Positions 55,178-64,000 of a stretch of DNA of 64,000 nucleotides are shown in pieces. The stretch is from Selaginella tamariscina. Taxonomy: Eukaryota > Streptophyta > Lycopodiopsida > Selaginellales > Selaginellaceae. Within the stretch, counting starts at the first letter, position 1. Each line of letters starts with the position of its first letter. The notes beneath the pieces are model-generated. The model did not search any database. It had not been told where the DNA came from and worked only from the letters and a program-made list of their open reading frames with translations. Position numbers and translations under genes: made by a program. The stretch lies in NCBI GenBank assembly GCA_003024785.1, contig PUQB01000273.1, forward strand, positions 62,001 to 126,000. Direction: 5' to 3'.

Positions 55178-55530
55178 CAGTGTGTGTTTTGTGAATTTAT
55201 GGGTATGTTACCTTTTTGGAGATAGTTTTCTAAGATGAGAAAGGTAAATTATGCATCTGTGTACATATACATAGATATGTATAAATATGGCCTACTTTGC
55301 TCTAGTTTTTGTGAATGAATCCATATATGAAAAAAACTTACAGATTTCCAGATATCGTCGACAGAGGGATGTTCTGCTTCATGGCCAGAGGCATAGAAGC
55401 AGTGGCAGATGCGTTGGGTGCAGGAATTTCACGACTGCAGATAGATATTGTAGGATCGCTCATTGTATTTGCTTTTGAATTGGACTTTGGTGTGCCTTCC
55501 CCGCTTTCGCTTCGCCATCACCTCCTTACT
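52445..55530 (-). pseudogene. Multi-exon gene ending in an alpha-crystallin (small HSP-like) domain, broken
   Basis: The exon at about 52790-52445 encodes an alpha-crystallin domain: VINNFETPDSTRVDWVET, KADIPGVSKEEMDIEV, then DRWHRVERFYGGFLCKF, KLPEFTN and NGVLTVTILKVP. The blocks lie in three frames owing to indels near 52715 and 52640. Upstream is an exon 53117-52941 of 59 codons, basic and Ser-rich, ending KRRRG with a good donor; it can join the alpha-crystallin exon in phase at an AG two codons into it. Further exon-like segments with splice sites lie at about 54200-54140, 54610-54530 (coiled-coil-like LYERFVDTEKELNETKGELE) and 55518-55342 (start MAKRKRGRHTKVQFKSK). A long basic N-terminal part is not typical of class I cytosolic small HSPs. 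It may be a nuclear alpha-crystallin protein of the IDM2/IDM3 kind, but that is a guess. Only the alpha-crystallin domain is certain. Confidence 0.6.
53230..55180. repeat. Microsatellites in introns of the alpha-crystallin gene
   Basis: (CT)n at 53236-53252, (TA)n at 53350-53372, (AC)n at 54371-54395 and (AC)n followed by (TA)n at 55140-55178. The ORFs that cross these tracts (such as 54224-54499) are artefacts of repeat composition. Confidence 0.8.
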
Positions 55531-55659
55531 TTGCGTTTAGGGTAAGCACAGTTTGTATCTTTTTAAATATCAATTTTTGACTTTAATGCATTAGACGCTA
55601 GAGGTAAACATTTCACAAAATTATATATATAAATATGCATATTTATAAAAACAGCCATC

Positions 55660-55812
55660 CTAAAGACACCCGGATCATCACAATATATTCAGTGCACTAA
55701 GCAAGTCTGTTTACTATTATATTTAATGTCCATCAAAATAGTACAATAAGTAATAATAATTAACCTCCAAAGTTTTAAAATAAAAAAAAAGTCATAATAG
55801 AAACTACTACAG
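55660..55812 (-). repeat. Fragment of a C-family LTR (5' end, reversed), degraded
   Basis: Resembles the reversed start of the C LTR (CACTAAGCAAGTCTG, CATCAAAATAGTACAATAAG, AGTCATAATAGAAACTACTA). It is strongly mutated and slightly shortened. 55813-56237 between this and the next fragment shows nothing I recognise. Confidence 0.65.
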
Positions 55813-56237
55813 AGGATGTAATGCAAATAACTGCTATATAAATGGTATGGGGAACATACAATAATGAGACAAATCGTTTGGGATCCTTTATGATGGCTAA
55901 TGCATGATTATATTCTTATGGTGTGGTTGGCAGTTGTGGAGACATGAATGACCATCCTCACTGATGAGGAATGGTCATTGCATGATAATGGTGTGTGCTA
56001 TGGTGGGCCATGATTGTTTAGTTACCTTCCTTACTACCAAGGATGATCAAATAATTGAATGGTGCTAAACTGTGGTGAATATGAAATGACAAAAAGCATC
56101 CTTGACACCAAGGATGGGTAATGCATGTATTGGATAAGCAATTTGTGTATTGTGTAGAGAAGCCCAAGTGAAGTCAACAACCAAAAGATATATGAAAAAT
56201 GACCCTAACTATTCATTTATATTGGGCAATGTAATGT

Positions 56238-56702
56238 GTGACAGAGTTTTTAACTTGAAGGGCTAACACATGGCTACCAAGTGACCATCTAACAAGCAAT
56301 GTTAAGTCTTCTAAAATAACCTCAAGAATTTGACTCAAATACCCAAATAGATATAAGAATTAAAGTCCTACCCTAAGTCCCTTAGTATGACTATTTCCTA
56401 AGAAGATAACCCAAGTAGACTTTAGACATGTTCATGTCCTAACCCAATTAAGGAGATCTGTCTCACACATACCCTTATGATAAAGTTAAGGCATCATCAA
56501 TTGCCCCTTAAGGAATCATCCTCATTTAGAAGTATAATCCATTTATGTGTCAAAGGGTACCTTGAACCACAATTAACCCCTAAGAGTTTTGAGTGGCTAA
56601 GTCATACCATATACTTAATGAGGCCACAAGTGTGCACCATAGGTGAATATGAGTGTTCTGTTAAGCAAACTTGTAAGGCTAGTTTGGACAACCCCTAGAT
56701 TA
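56238..56702 (-). repeat. J: C-family LTR relic (3' end, reversed), target of element I
   Basis: Starts TGACAGAGTTTTTAACTTGA, the reversed LTR end, and continues through the AAGTCTTCTAAAATAACC and GGAGATCTGTCTCACACA blocks of the C/H LTR. Element I interrupts it at 56703. The remaining part is expected beyond the right edge of the window. Confidence 0.7.
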
Positions 56703-57077
56703 TGTCATGACATGATACATGATGCAGGATTCCGGTTACATGATATAGGAGATACAGGATATGGGATACAGGATATGCTCACAGGATATGCTCACAGGAT
56801 ATGCCTATAGGATATACTTACAGGATATGCTTATAGGAATACCTACAGGATATGCTACAGGATATACCTTTAGGATAAGGATCACCATTTTAGCTCATGA
56901 CTAGATTAGGCTCATGACCAGATTAGCTTGGAGTTGTGAGTATAAAAGCTCCAACCTAATTGTTGTACAATCAGTTACTATCAACACCAGTCATTCTACG
57001 ATCATTCTTGTTCCCTGTTCTTGTATTGTTTTTGGAATCCTATTCTTTTCCTTGTTCTTGGATCGTGACTTGACAGT

Positions 57078-57089
57078 TTGATAGTAACT
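57078..57089 (+). other. Self-complementary primer-binding site of element I
   Basis: TTGATAGTAACT after the LTR pairs over 12 bases with the start of CAGTTACTATCAA at 56972-56984. A consensus TATAAAAG box at 56941-56948 lies 31 bases upstream of that stretch. The final base of the 13-base site found in D and E has mutated (G to C). Confidence 0.8.
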
Positions 57090-57176
57090 CCTTTCATAAC
57101 TTTCAGATTTCTAGCTACTTTTTTTTCCCTTGATTCTTCTCCTTCGTTTTCCTCTTTTTTTTTTCTTTCATAGATC

Positions 57177-58482
57177 ATGGCCGATTTTGAGCAATTTCAA
57201 CGCGAGCACCAAATGTTGCTTCATGAGCTGGCCACTTTGCACCAAGTGGTCATAAATTTGCAAGGTTCCACCAATGTGGCGCATGCAGATGTTGATGCAT
57301 CCTCCAAGGCTACTGCACAGGCTCTCTCAAGCATCTGTGGTTTCTTTTCCATCAAACACTTCTTCGGAGCTGAAGATCAGCATGCCGGAAAAGTTCAGCG
57401 GCAATCGCGATGATTTTCAAGGGTTCTTGAATCAGATCAGATCTGCATGCAATCATGCCACTACTCGACTGATGCATAAAAGGTTTGGCCTTTGGCATCC
57501 TTATTAATTGGATCTTCATGGGCTTGAGTTGCCCCTTTGCTGGAGCGTGACGACCCATTGATGGAGGACTTTGAAGGATTTGTGGTTGCCTTTGAAGCCT
57601 GCTTTAGAAATCTCGACAAGTACCGTTCCGCATGCATGAAGTTACGCAAGCTCACACAAGGATCCTAACCAACGTTTGTCTATGCATCCGAATTTTAGCA
57701 ACTTTGCACGAACATTCCATGGGACAAGACTGCATTCATCGAACATTTCCCTTGAGGGATGACGTGAAGGACCTTCTCCTTACATTACCGGATGCCCAAA
57801 CATTAGCAGAGATCATGCAACATGCCGTTCATTGCGACAATTATTTGTTCGAGCGTTGTCAGAAAAAATCCCGTTAGCAGTTCCTGCAAACCAATCCTGC
57901 AGCTGTAGTACATATTCCTGCGACACCTTCTGGAGTAGTTCCTATGGAGGTTGAGAAATACAAGTGTAACTCACTTTCCACGGCTAAGAAGCAATGTCGT
58001 CGCAGTGCAAACCTATGTTTGTATTGTGGTGAAGTAGGACACAAGGTGGCGGAATGTCTTGTTAAAGCCAGGAAGTTTAAAATGCGTAAAGTTGAAGCTG
58101 AAGTTCAGTCAAAAAACTTCAATGTCCACTTTGTCTAGGAGCTGTGAAGTTGGACGTAGGTGCAGGCTCCATTGGTGCTGCTCATACCATTCCATCACTC
58201 AAGTTTCCTGTACACATTCGCCTCAATAATCGAGAGCTCAAGGAGTTTGACACTGGTGCAAATGCATGCTTCATGGATGACACTTTTGCAACTCAACATG
58301 GCATTCCGGTGGTGAAGTTGAAGCGTGCAGTTTTTGTAAAGGTGGCCGATGGTCGTCTGATTGCTTCTGGTGTAGTTACCCATGCTACCAAACCTCTCTT
58401 TGCAGTTATGACGCATTCAACTGTTCGATTTTCTTCAACTTGATCAAGACTCGGTCGACTCCTATTATTTTGGGCATGCCAT
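57177..58482 (+). pseudogene. Element I gag and protease
   Basis: Begins MADFEQFQREHQMLLHELAT, with the first 78 codons intact, then shifts frame several times. The zinc knuckle CLYCGEVGHKVAEC (C-x2-C-x4-H-x4-C) is intact at about 58012-58053. The protease segment has DTGANACFMDD with intact Asp-Thr-Gly but has lost three or four residues just before it (EFDTG instead of EFALLDTG). The end is cut by element G. Confidence 0.8.
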
Positions 58483-58936
58483 TGTCAAGCCACGACCTAA
58501 GAGCAAGATAACAAAAGAAGGCTTGACTTAAGAACAAAGCAAGAGCAAGGAACAAGACAAGAACAAAGAACAAGACAAGAATGATCGTAGAATGACTGGT
58601 GTTGATAGTAACTGATTGTACAACAATTAGGTCAGAGCTTTTATACTCACAACTCCAAGCTAATCTGGTCATGAGTCTAATATGGTCATGAGCTAAAAAT
58701 AGTGACCCTTATCCTTTAGGCATATCTTGTAGTATATATCCTATAGGCATATCCTAGGAATATCCTGTAGGTATATCCTGTAGGAATATCCTGCAGGCAT
58801 ATCCTATAGGTATATCCTATAGGCATATCCTGTAGGAATATCTTGCAGGCATATCCTGTAATATATCCTGCAGGCATATCCTGTAATATATCCTATAGGC
58901 ATATCTGTAACTCGTATCCTGTATCCGGTCGTGATA
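58483..58936 (-). repeat. 3' LTR of element G
   Basis: 454 bases. The minus-strand start is TATCACGACCGG (TG mutated to TA) and the end is TTGACA. It has a long AGGATAT array (58720-58915), TATAAAAGC (minus, 58646-58638) and CAGTTACTATCAA (minus, 58614-58602), exactly 31 bases apart. Confidence 0.85.
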
Positions 58937-58947
58937 GCACCTCCTCC

Positions 58948-60493
58948 CTAAGGACGAGTTCCACGAGTCTTGGGACCTGGTTTAGCAGGATAACGCCGAT
59001 GGAAAGCAGCAACTTTGGAAGAAGCATGGAGTAAGTTGGATGCAGGTTCCCAAGTGCGATCGGTAGGCAAATAACCTTTCCAATCCACCAAGTATTGAAG
59101 TTGGCGGCGATGAAGACGAGAATCAAGGATGGCTGCAACTTCATACTCAGGTTCACCGTCAATGACCACAGGAGGGGGAGGAGAAGAAGCACGACCAAGA
59201 AGAGAAGAAGGATGATACGGCTCCAACAAAGAAGTGTGAAACACAGGATGAAGTTTCACCGTAGATGGTAACTCGAGTCGGAAAGCTACAGGATTGACCT
59301 CAGCCGCAATCCTGTAAGGGCCCAATCGTTGAAAATCCAACTTAGAAGAAGGCCTGTTGGTGCGAATATGCCGACGAAGAAGCCACACGAGATCACCAAT
59401 CTTGTATGTAGGTGCCGGTTGACGATGAGCATCAGCATAATGCTTGTACCATTCCTGTGCCTGCTGAAGATGAACCCGGAGATCCTCATGTACCTGACGA
59501 AGATGCTGGAGACGATCCTGTACTGCAGGAGCAGAAGAAGAGAAGCAGGAGGAGCAAAGTCAAAACGTGGATGGTAGCCTGTAAGAGCAAAGAAAGGTGT
59601 CTGGCCTGTAGATGCGTGAACGGAGTTGTTGTAGGCAAACTCCGCCATTGGAAGAAGGTCCAACCAGTTGTCCTGTTGGTAACTGATGAAGCAGCGAAGA
59701 TATTGCTCCAAGGTCTGAATCGTGCGTTCTGACTGCCCATCAGTTTGTGGATGGTATCCTGAAGAAAGGTCCGCTTTAACCTGTAGACTCCGGAGAAGTT
59801 CTCGCCAAAACTTGGACATGAATTGTGGGCCTCGATCAGAAACAATGCTCTCAGGAAGACCATGGTGTCGGAATACTTTGCGGATCACCAACTCAGCAGT
59901 TGTCTGGCCTGTAGCAGTCTTGTGACATGGTAGGAAATGAGCTTGTTTGGTGAAACGGTCAACCACCAAGAACTGCATCAAATCCAGAGGAGGAAGATCT
60001 GTGAGGAAATCCATAGAAATGGATCTCCAAGGAGCAGAAGGAACAGGAAGAGGACGAAGAAGACCAGAGGGCGTGTGACGAGGCATCTTCGACCTATTGC
60101 AGGTGTCACAACTCCGTACAAACTTGTCCACAAAACCTCGCAACCCAGGCCACCAATAGTTGCGAGTCACCAACTCAACTGTCTTGGCCACACCAAAATG
60201 TCCTGTAGCCGGGGTATCATGACAATCCTGTACCACAGTCCTGCAAACACCAACAGGAACATACAGAGACCTTCCCGATACAGGAGTCCGTCCTGTATGG
60301 TAAACAACTTGTAGTCTGTACGGGAACTGGAGGAAGAGGAACTTGCGATGTCAGGACTAATGTGTGAAAACACATTCCTTGCCAAGTCGTCTGTAGCCAA
60401 CTGCAAACGGATGTCCTGTAGGAGTGTGGAATCTGCTGGAGCCTGATGAACTTGTAGTGCTGCAAGCCGAAGTCGATCAGGACCCAACAACAC
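58948..60493 (-). pseudogene. Element G integrase with intact chromodomain
   Basis: The frame 60236-59286 contains [51 protein letters not shown] and TDGQSERTIQTLEQYL, so the H-H-C-C module and D-D-E core are all readable. After a shift near 59440 the frame 59388-58948 gives FQRLGPYRIAAEVNPVAF, the EPYHPSSLLGRASSPPPP segment and the chromodomain LQYLVDWKGYLPTDRTWEPA, ending at a natural stop. The purine tract AGGGAGGAGGTGC comes just before the 3' LTR. Confidence 0.9.
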
Positions 60494-60631
60494 TTGCTTT
60501 TGACAGTCATATGCAGGATCGCCGGGGTCGGTGCAAGGTAAGAGCGCCTAGACAATGCATCCGCCTTGCCATTTCGAAAACCAGGCCTGTAGATGATGAC
60601 GAAATCAAAACGTGATAGGAACTCCGCCCAC

Positions 60632-61800
60632 CTAGCCTGTCGCCGACTGAGAACTCGAGCCGTTTGAAAATACTCCAGGTTCTTGTGATCTAAGAACTTG
60701 TACAGGATGCGCAGCACCTTCCAGGAAATGCCGCCACTCGAACGAATCCACAATGGCCTTGAGTTCCTTGTCATGAATCTCGTAATTGATCTCCGCCGAA
60801 AGGAACTTACGAGAGTGAAAAGCTACAGGATGAAGCAACTTATCTTCTCCAACTTGTGATAGAACAGATCCTACTGCAAAATCCGAGGCATCTGCTTCAA
60901 CGAAGAAGGGACGAGAAGGATCAGGATGTGCTAAAATCGGAGCTGTCGTGAAGATGTTCTTGAGTGTTGTGAATGCATGTTCTGCCTTGTCGGACCAAGA
61001 GAACACTCCTGTGCGCTTGGTGAGTTCCGTGAGTGGAAGTACACGCTTGGAGAAGTCCTGTATGAAACGCCTGTAGAAGTTTGCAAAGCCAAGGAAACAT
61101 TGTACATCTCGTACAGACTTGGGCCTCTCCCACTCGCGATAGTCTTCACCTTGTGCATGTCCATGGAAACGCCAGCAGGAGAGACGATGTAGCCCAAGAA
61201 CTCTACAGTATCCCTGTCGAAAGAAACACTTCTCCAACTTCGCATACAGGCCATGCTCGCGAAGCCTTGTAAGACTAGTCGTACATGCTTGTCATGAGCC
61301 GCCTGGTCCTTGGAGAAAATCAAAATGTCATCGAGGTAGATTACCACAAACTGGTCCAAGAAGTCACGAAAGATGTCGTTCACCATGTGTTGGAACACGG
61401 CTGGGGCATTGGTAAGTCCGAAAGGCATCACCGTATACTCGAAGTGTCCATACCTTGTACGAAAGGCAGTCTTCCACTCATCGCCTGGACGAATCCGTAC
61501 AAGATTGTAAGCCCCTCAAGTCAATCTTCGTGAACACTTTTGCTCCTTGCAGCCGATCGAGAAGTTCCGGGATCAATGGCAACGGGTACCGTTCCGAATG
61601 GTGACTTGATTCAAACCTCTGTAGTCCACAACCAAACGTAAACTCCCATCTTTCTTCTTGACAAAGAAGATAGGTGCTCCTGCAGGGGACTTTGAGTGAC
61701 GAATGAAGCCGGATGCCAAGTTTTCCTCGATGTACTGACGAAGAACCTCCAATTCTGTAGGTGACAGTGCATAAATCGGTCCGAACGGTGGAGTCTTTCA
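60632..61800 (-). pseudogene. Element G reverse transcriptase and RNase H
   Basis: RT blocks [47 protein letters not shown] and [20 protein letters not shown]; the catalytic YLDD (near 61328-61339) is in frame with its flanks. RNase H has [20 protein letters not shown] and [20 protein letters not shown]. Frameshifts lie near 61517 (ARG to LQSC), 61275 and 60735. Confidence 0.9.
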
Positions 61801-62720
61801 CAAGATCGATAGACAGTCGTAGGACCTGTGAACAGGAAGAACTGCAGCCTTGTGCTTGTCAAAAACGTTCTGAAAGGAGTGATACTTGGATGGCAGGGAA
61901 GAAGGAGGAGAAGAAGGAACAAGAGAAGGAGATTGAAAAACAGGGGAATCAGATACAGGAAAGGTAGAAGAGGACGTAGGAGTTACTTGGAAGGCAAAAA
62001 GATGAAAAGGAGCAGGATCAGTGGCAAGTTCATGCATGGTAGTGGTAAGAACTCGAAGAGGAGAAGGAGGGAGCTGTGATTGAAAAAGAGGAAGGATCTT
62101 GGGGGGTGGAACAGAAGAAGAGTAATGAAAAGAGGCAGAATTGGGAGAAACATGTGTGGATGTTGACAAGTGTACAGGATTGGAAGAATCCTGTACAGAA
62201 GTCCGTGGATGCACAGAAGTGAGGAGAACTTGTGAGTGTGCTGACGAACCAATAGGAGGTGGATCTTGTTGAGGAGGAGTCTTCAACACTGATACAGAAC
62301 AGGCACGGTCAATCCTGTAGCTTGTACTGCCTCAGACACTAAGGATGTATTCTGCACACAGGAAGGTACAGGATTGGTCCTGGTTGCTGGAGAGGAAAAC
62401 GTGAACGTCCTAGACCTCCAGTTGATCTGAGGATTTGCAAAAACGAACCATGGCATGCCCAAAATGATGGGAAGTCGACCGAGTCTTATCAAGTTGAAGG
62501 AAATTGAACAGTTAAATGCGCCATGACTACAAGAGAGAGGTTTGGTAGCATGGGTATGCCATGTTGAGTTGCAAAAGTGTCATCCATGAAGCATGCATTT
62601 GCACCAGTGTTTAACAGGGCAAACTCCTTGAGCTCTCGATTATTGAGATGAGTGTGTATAAGAAACTTGAGTGATGGAATGGTATGAGCAGCATCAATGG
62701 AGCCTACACCTACGTCCAAC
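61800..62720 (-). pseudogene. Element G protease and linker
   Basis: The active site reads LLNTGANACFMDD (about 62615-62580): the catalytic Asp is replaced by Asn through a one-base change. About 80 bases after the active site are deleted compared with E (MLPNLSL follows directly). The IILGMPWFVFANPQINW block (62470-62420) and the Pro/Ser linker (62290-61880) follow. Confidence 0.85.
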
Positions 62721-62730
62721 TTCGTGGCTC

Positions 62731-63705
62731 CTAAACGAACTGAACATTGAAATTTTCCGACTGAACTTCAGCTTCAACTTCACGCGTCTTGAACTTCCTG
62801 GCTTTAATAAGACATTCCGCCTTGTGTCCTGCTTCACCACAATACAAACATAGATTCTCACTGCGGCGACGTTGCTTCTCAGCAACGGAAAGTGGGCCAC
62901 ACTTGTATTTCTCAACCTCCATAGGAACTACTCCAGAAGGTGTCGCAGAAGTATGTACCACAGCTGCAGGATTGATTTGCAGGAACCGCTGACGGGATTT
63001 TTCTTGACGACGCTCGAACAAGCGGTTGTCGCAGCGAATGGCCTGTTGCATGATCTCCGCTAATGTTTGGGCATCCGGTAACGAAAGGAGAAGGTCCTTC
63101 ACATCATCCCTCAACCCAAAATGGAAGTGTTCAATCAATGTAGTTTCATCTCATGGAATGTTCGTGCAAAGTTGCTGAAATTCGGATGCATAAACGGAAG
63201 TTGGTCGAGATTCTTGTGTGAGCTTTCGTAACTTCATGCATGCGGAACGGTACTTATCGGGATCTCCAAAGCAAGTTTCAAAGGCAGCCACGAAACCTTC
63301 AAAGTCTTCCATCAATGGGTCGTCACGTTCCAGCAAAGGGGCAACCCAAGCCCATGGAGATTCAACTAGTAGGGATACCAAAAGGTCAACCTTTTGTGCA
63401 TCAGTCGAGTAGCGGCATGGTTGCATGCGGATCAAAAGCCTAATCTGATTCAGGAACCCTTGGAAATTGGCACGATTGCCATTGAACTTTTCTGGCATGC
63501 TAATCTTCGGCTCCAAAGAAGTGTTCGATGTAGAGGAAATCACGGATGCTTGAGAGAAAGCCTGTGCAGCAGCCTTGGAGGATGCATCAGCAGCTGCATG
63601 CGCCGCGTTGATGGAACCTTGCAGATATGTGACCACTTGGCGCAAAATGGCTAGCTCATGAAGCAATATTTGGTGCTCGCGTTGAAATTGCTCAAAATCG
63701 GCCAT
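62731..63705 (-). pseudogene. Element G gag
   Basis: The start ATG is at 63705-63703. An open frame of 184 codons (to 63151) carries ISMPEKFNGNRANFQGFLNQ and WVAPLLERDDPLMEDFEGFV, the capsid region. After one stop near 63150 the next frame (63138-62731) carries LSLPDAQTLAEIMQQAIRCD and the knuckle CLYCGEAGHKAEC, in which one residue between His and the last Cys is deleted. Confidence 0.85.
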
Positions 63706-63793
63706 GATCTATGAAAGAAAAAAAAAAAGGAGAAAAACGAAGGAGAAGAATCAAGGAAAAAAAAAGTAACTGAAAATCGAAAAGCTATGAAAG

Positions 63794-63806
63794 CAATTAC
63801 TATCAA
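63794..63806 (-). other. Self-complementary primer-binding site of element G
   Basis: Minus-strand TTGATAGTAATTG, two bases after the LTR. It differs by one base from the D and E sites, and the change (C to T) still allows a G-U pair with CAGTTACTATCAA in RNA. Confidence 0.75.
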
Positions 63807-63808
63807 AC

Positions 63809-64000
63809 TGTCAAGCCACGACCTAAGAGCAAGATAACAACAAGAAGGCTTGACTCAAGAACAAGGCAAGAGCAAGAACAAGACAAGAATGATCATAGAA
63901 TGACTGGTGTTGATAGTAACTGATTGTACAACAATTAGGTCGGAGCTTTTATACACAACTCCAAGCTAATCTGGTCATGAGTCTAATATGGTCATGAACT
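63809..64000 (-). repeat. 5' LTR of element G, cut by the window end
   Basis: Only the last roughly 190 bases are visible, ending TTGACA at 63809. Includes the predicted transcript start (minus CAGTTACTATCAA, 63922-63910) and TATA-like region (minus TATAAAAGC near 63955-63945). Confidence 0.85.

Larger units (their letters stand above)
56703..58482 (+). mobile_element. Element I: 5' part of a self-priming-type Ty3/gypsy, cut by element G
   Basis: LTR 56703-57075 (TGTCATGACATG to TTGACA, shortened in the TCCTGT-rich half), then the self-complementary primer site, gag and protease. The sequence stops inside the codons of the ILGMP-W block at 58482, where the LTR of element G begins. The rest should resume after G outside the window. 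Confidence 0.85.
58483..64000 (-). mobile_element. Element G: near full-length self-priming-type Ty3/gypsy chromovirus
   Basis: Minus strand: 5' LTR from beyond 64000 to 63809, primer site, gag, protease, linker, RT, RNase H, integrase, chromodomain with its stop, polypurine tract and 3' LTR (58936-58483). It is the most complete member of the D/E/I family here. It is inserted in the protease region of element I; the second target duplication is outside the window. Broken by indels and by an active-site change in the protease. Confidence 0.9.

Overview
The window is nuclear DNA of a land plant. Three neighbouring spliced genes (about 9.1-14.6 kb) have GT-AG introns, one has a GC-AG intron, and their products belong to plant families: a tandem Tudor-domain nuclear protein, a 5'-adenylylsulfate reductase-like (APRL) secretory thioredoxin-fold protein, and a chloroplast YlmG/YGGT protein. 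Nearly everything else is transposable-element sequence, mostly Ty3/gypsy chromoviruses. I cannot name the species. A fern, lycophyte or bryophyte would fit, but that is only an impression.

Layout: 1-4570 is a decayed plus-strand gypsy pol (element A) whose chromodomain end has been amplified into 61-bp and 377-bp repeats. 4690-7470 is a second, more decayed gypsy pol (B). 9.1-14.6 kb is the gene island. 14.6-18.2 kb is AT-rich spacer holding a 21-bp minisatellite. 18187-29957 is a large non-autonomous LTR element (C, LARD-type) with 1.8-kb LTRs, an initiator-Met-type primer-binding site and an internal domain built of back-to-back hairpins. Its right LTR carries two later insertions: a 427-bp MITE with a TAA target duplication, and element D, a gypsy deletion derivative. 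29958-35496 is minus-strand gypsy E, truncated at its 3' end. 37082-45726 is a solo LTR (H, C family, TSD TTGTG) into which minus-strand chromovirus F (38282-45248, TSD GCACC) inserted. 46.65-48.96 kb is an old gypsy pol fossil (K). 48.96-52.4 kb is AT-rich spacer with a 128-bp hAT-type MITE. 52.4-55.5 kb holds a broken multi-exon gene with an alpha-crystallin (small heat shock) domain. 56.2 kb to the end is a nest: a C-type LTR relic, gypsy I inserted into it, and gypsy G (minus strand, running off the window) inserted into I.

The most interesting signal is in the D/E/G/I gypsy family. Directly after the 5' LTR, where a tRNA-complementary PBS should sit, every copy instead carries a 12-13 nt sequence complementary to a stretch of its own LTR. 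That stretch lies 31 bp downstream of a TATA box, so it should be the 5' end of the element's transcript. This is the arrangement of the self-priming Tf1/sushi retrotransposons of fungi and vertebrates; to my knowledge it is not established in land plants. Elements C and F in the same window use an ordinary tRNA-iMet-like PBS, giving an internal contrast. The second strong signal is the hairpin chain in element C.

Most element reading frames, and two of the host genes, carry single-base indels. Some lie in homopolymers, so part of the apparent decay could be assembly error.
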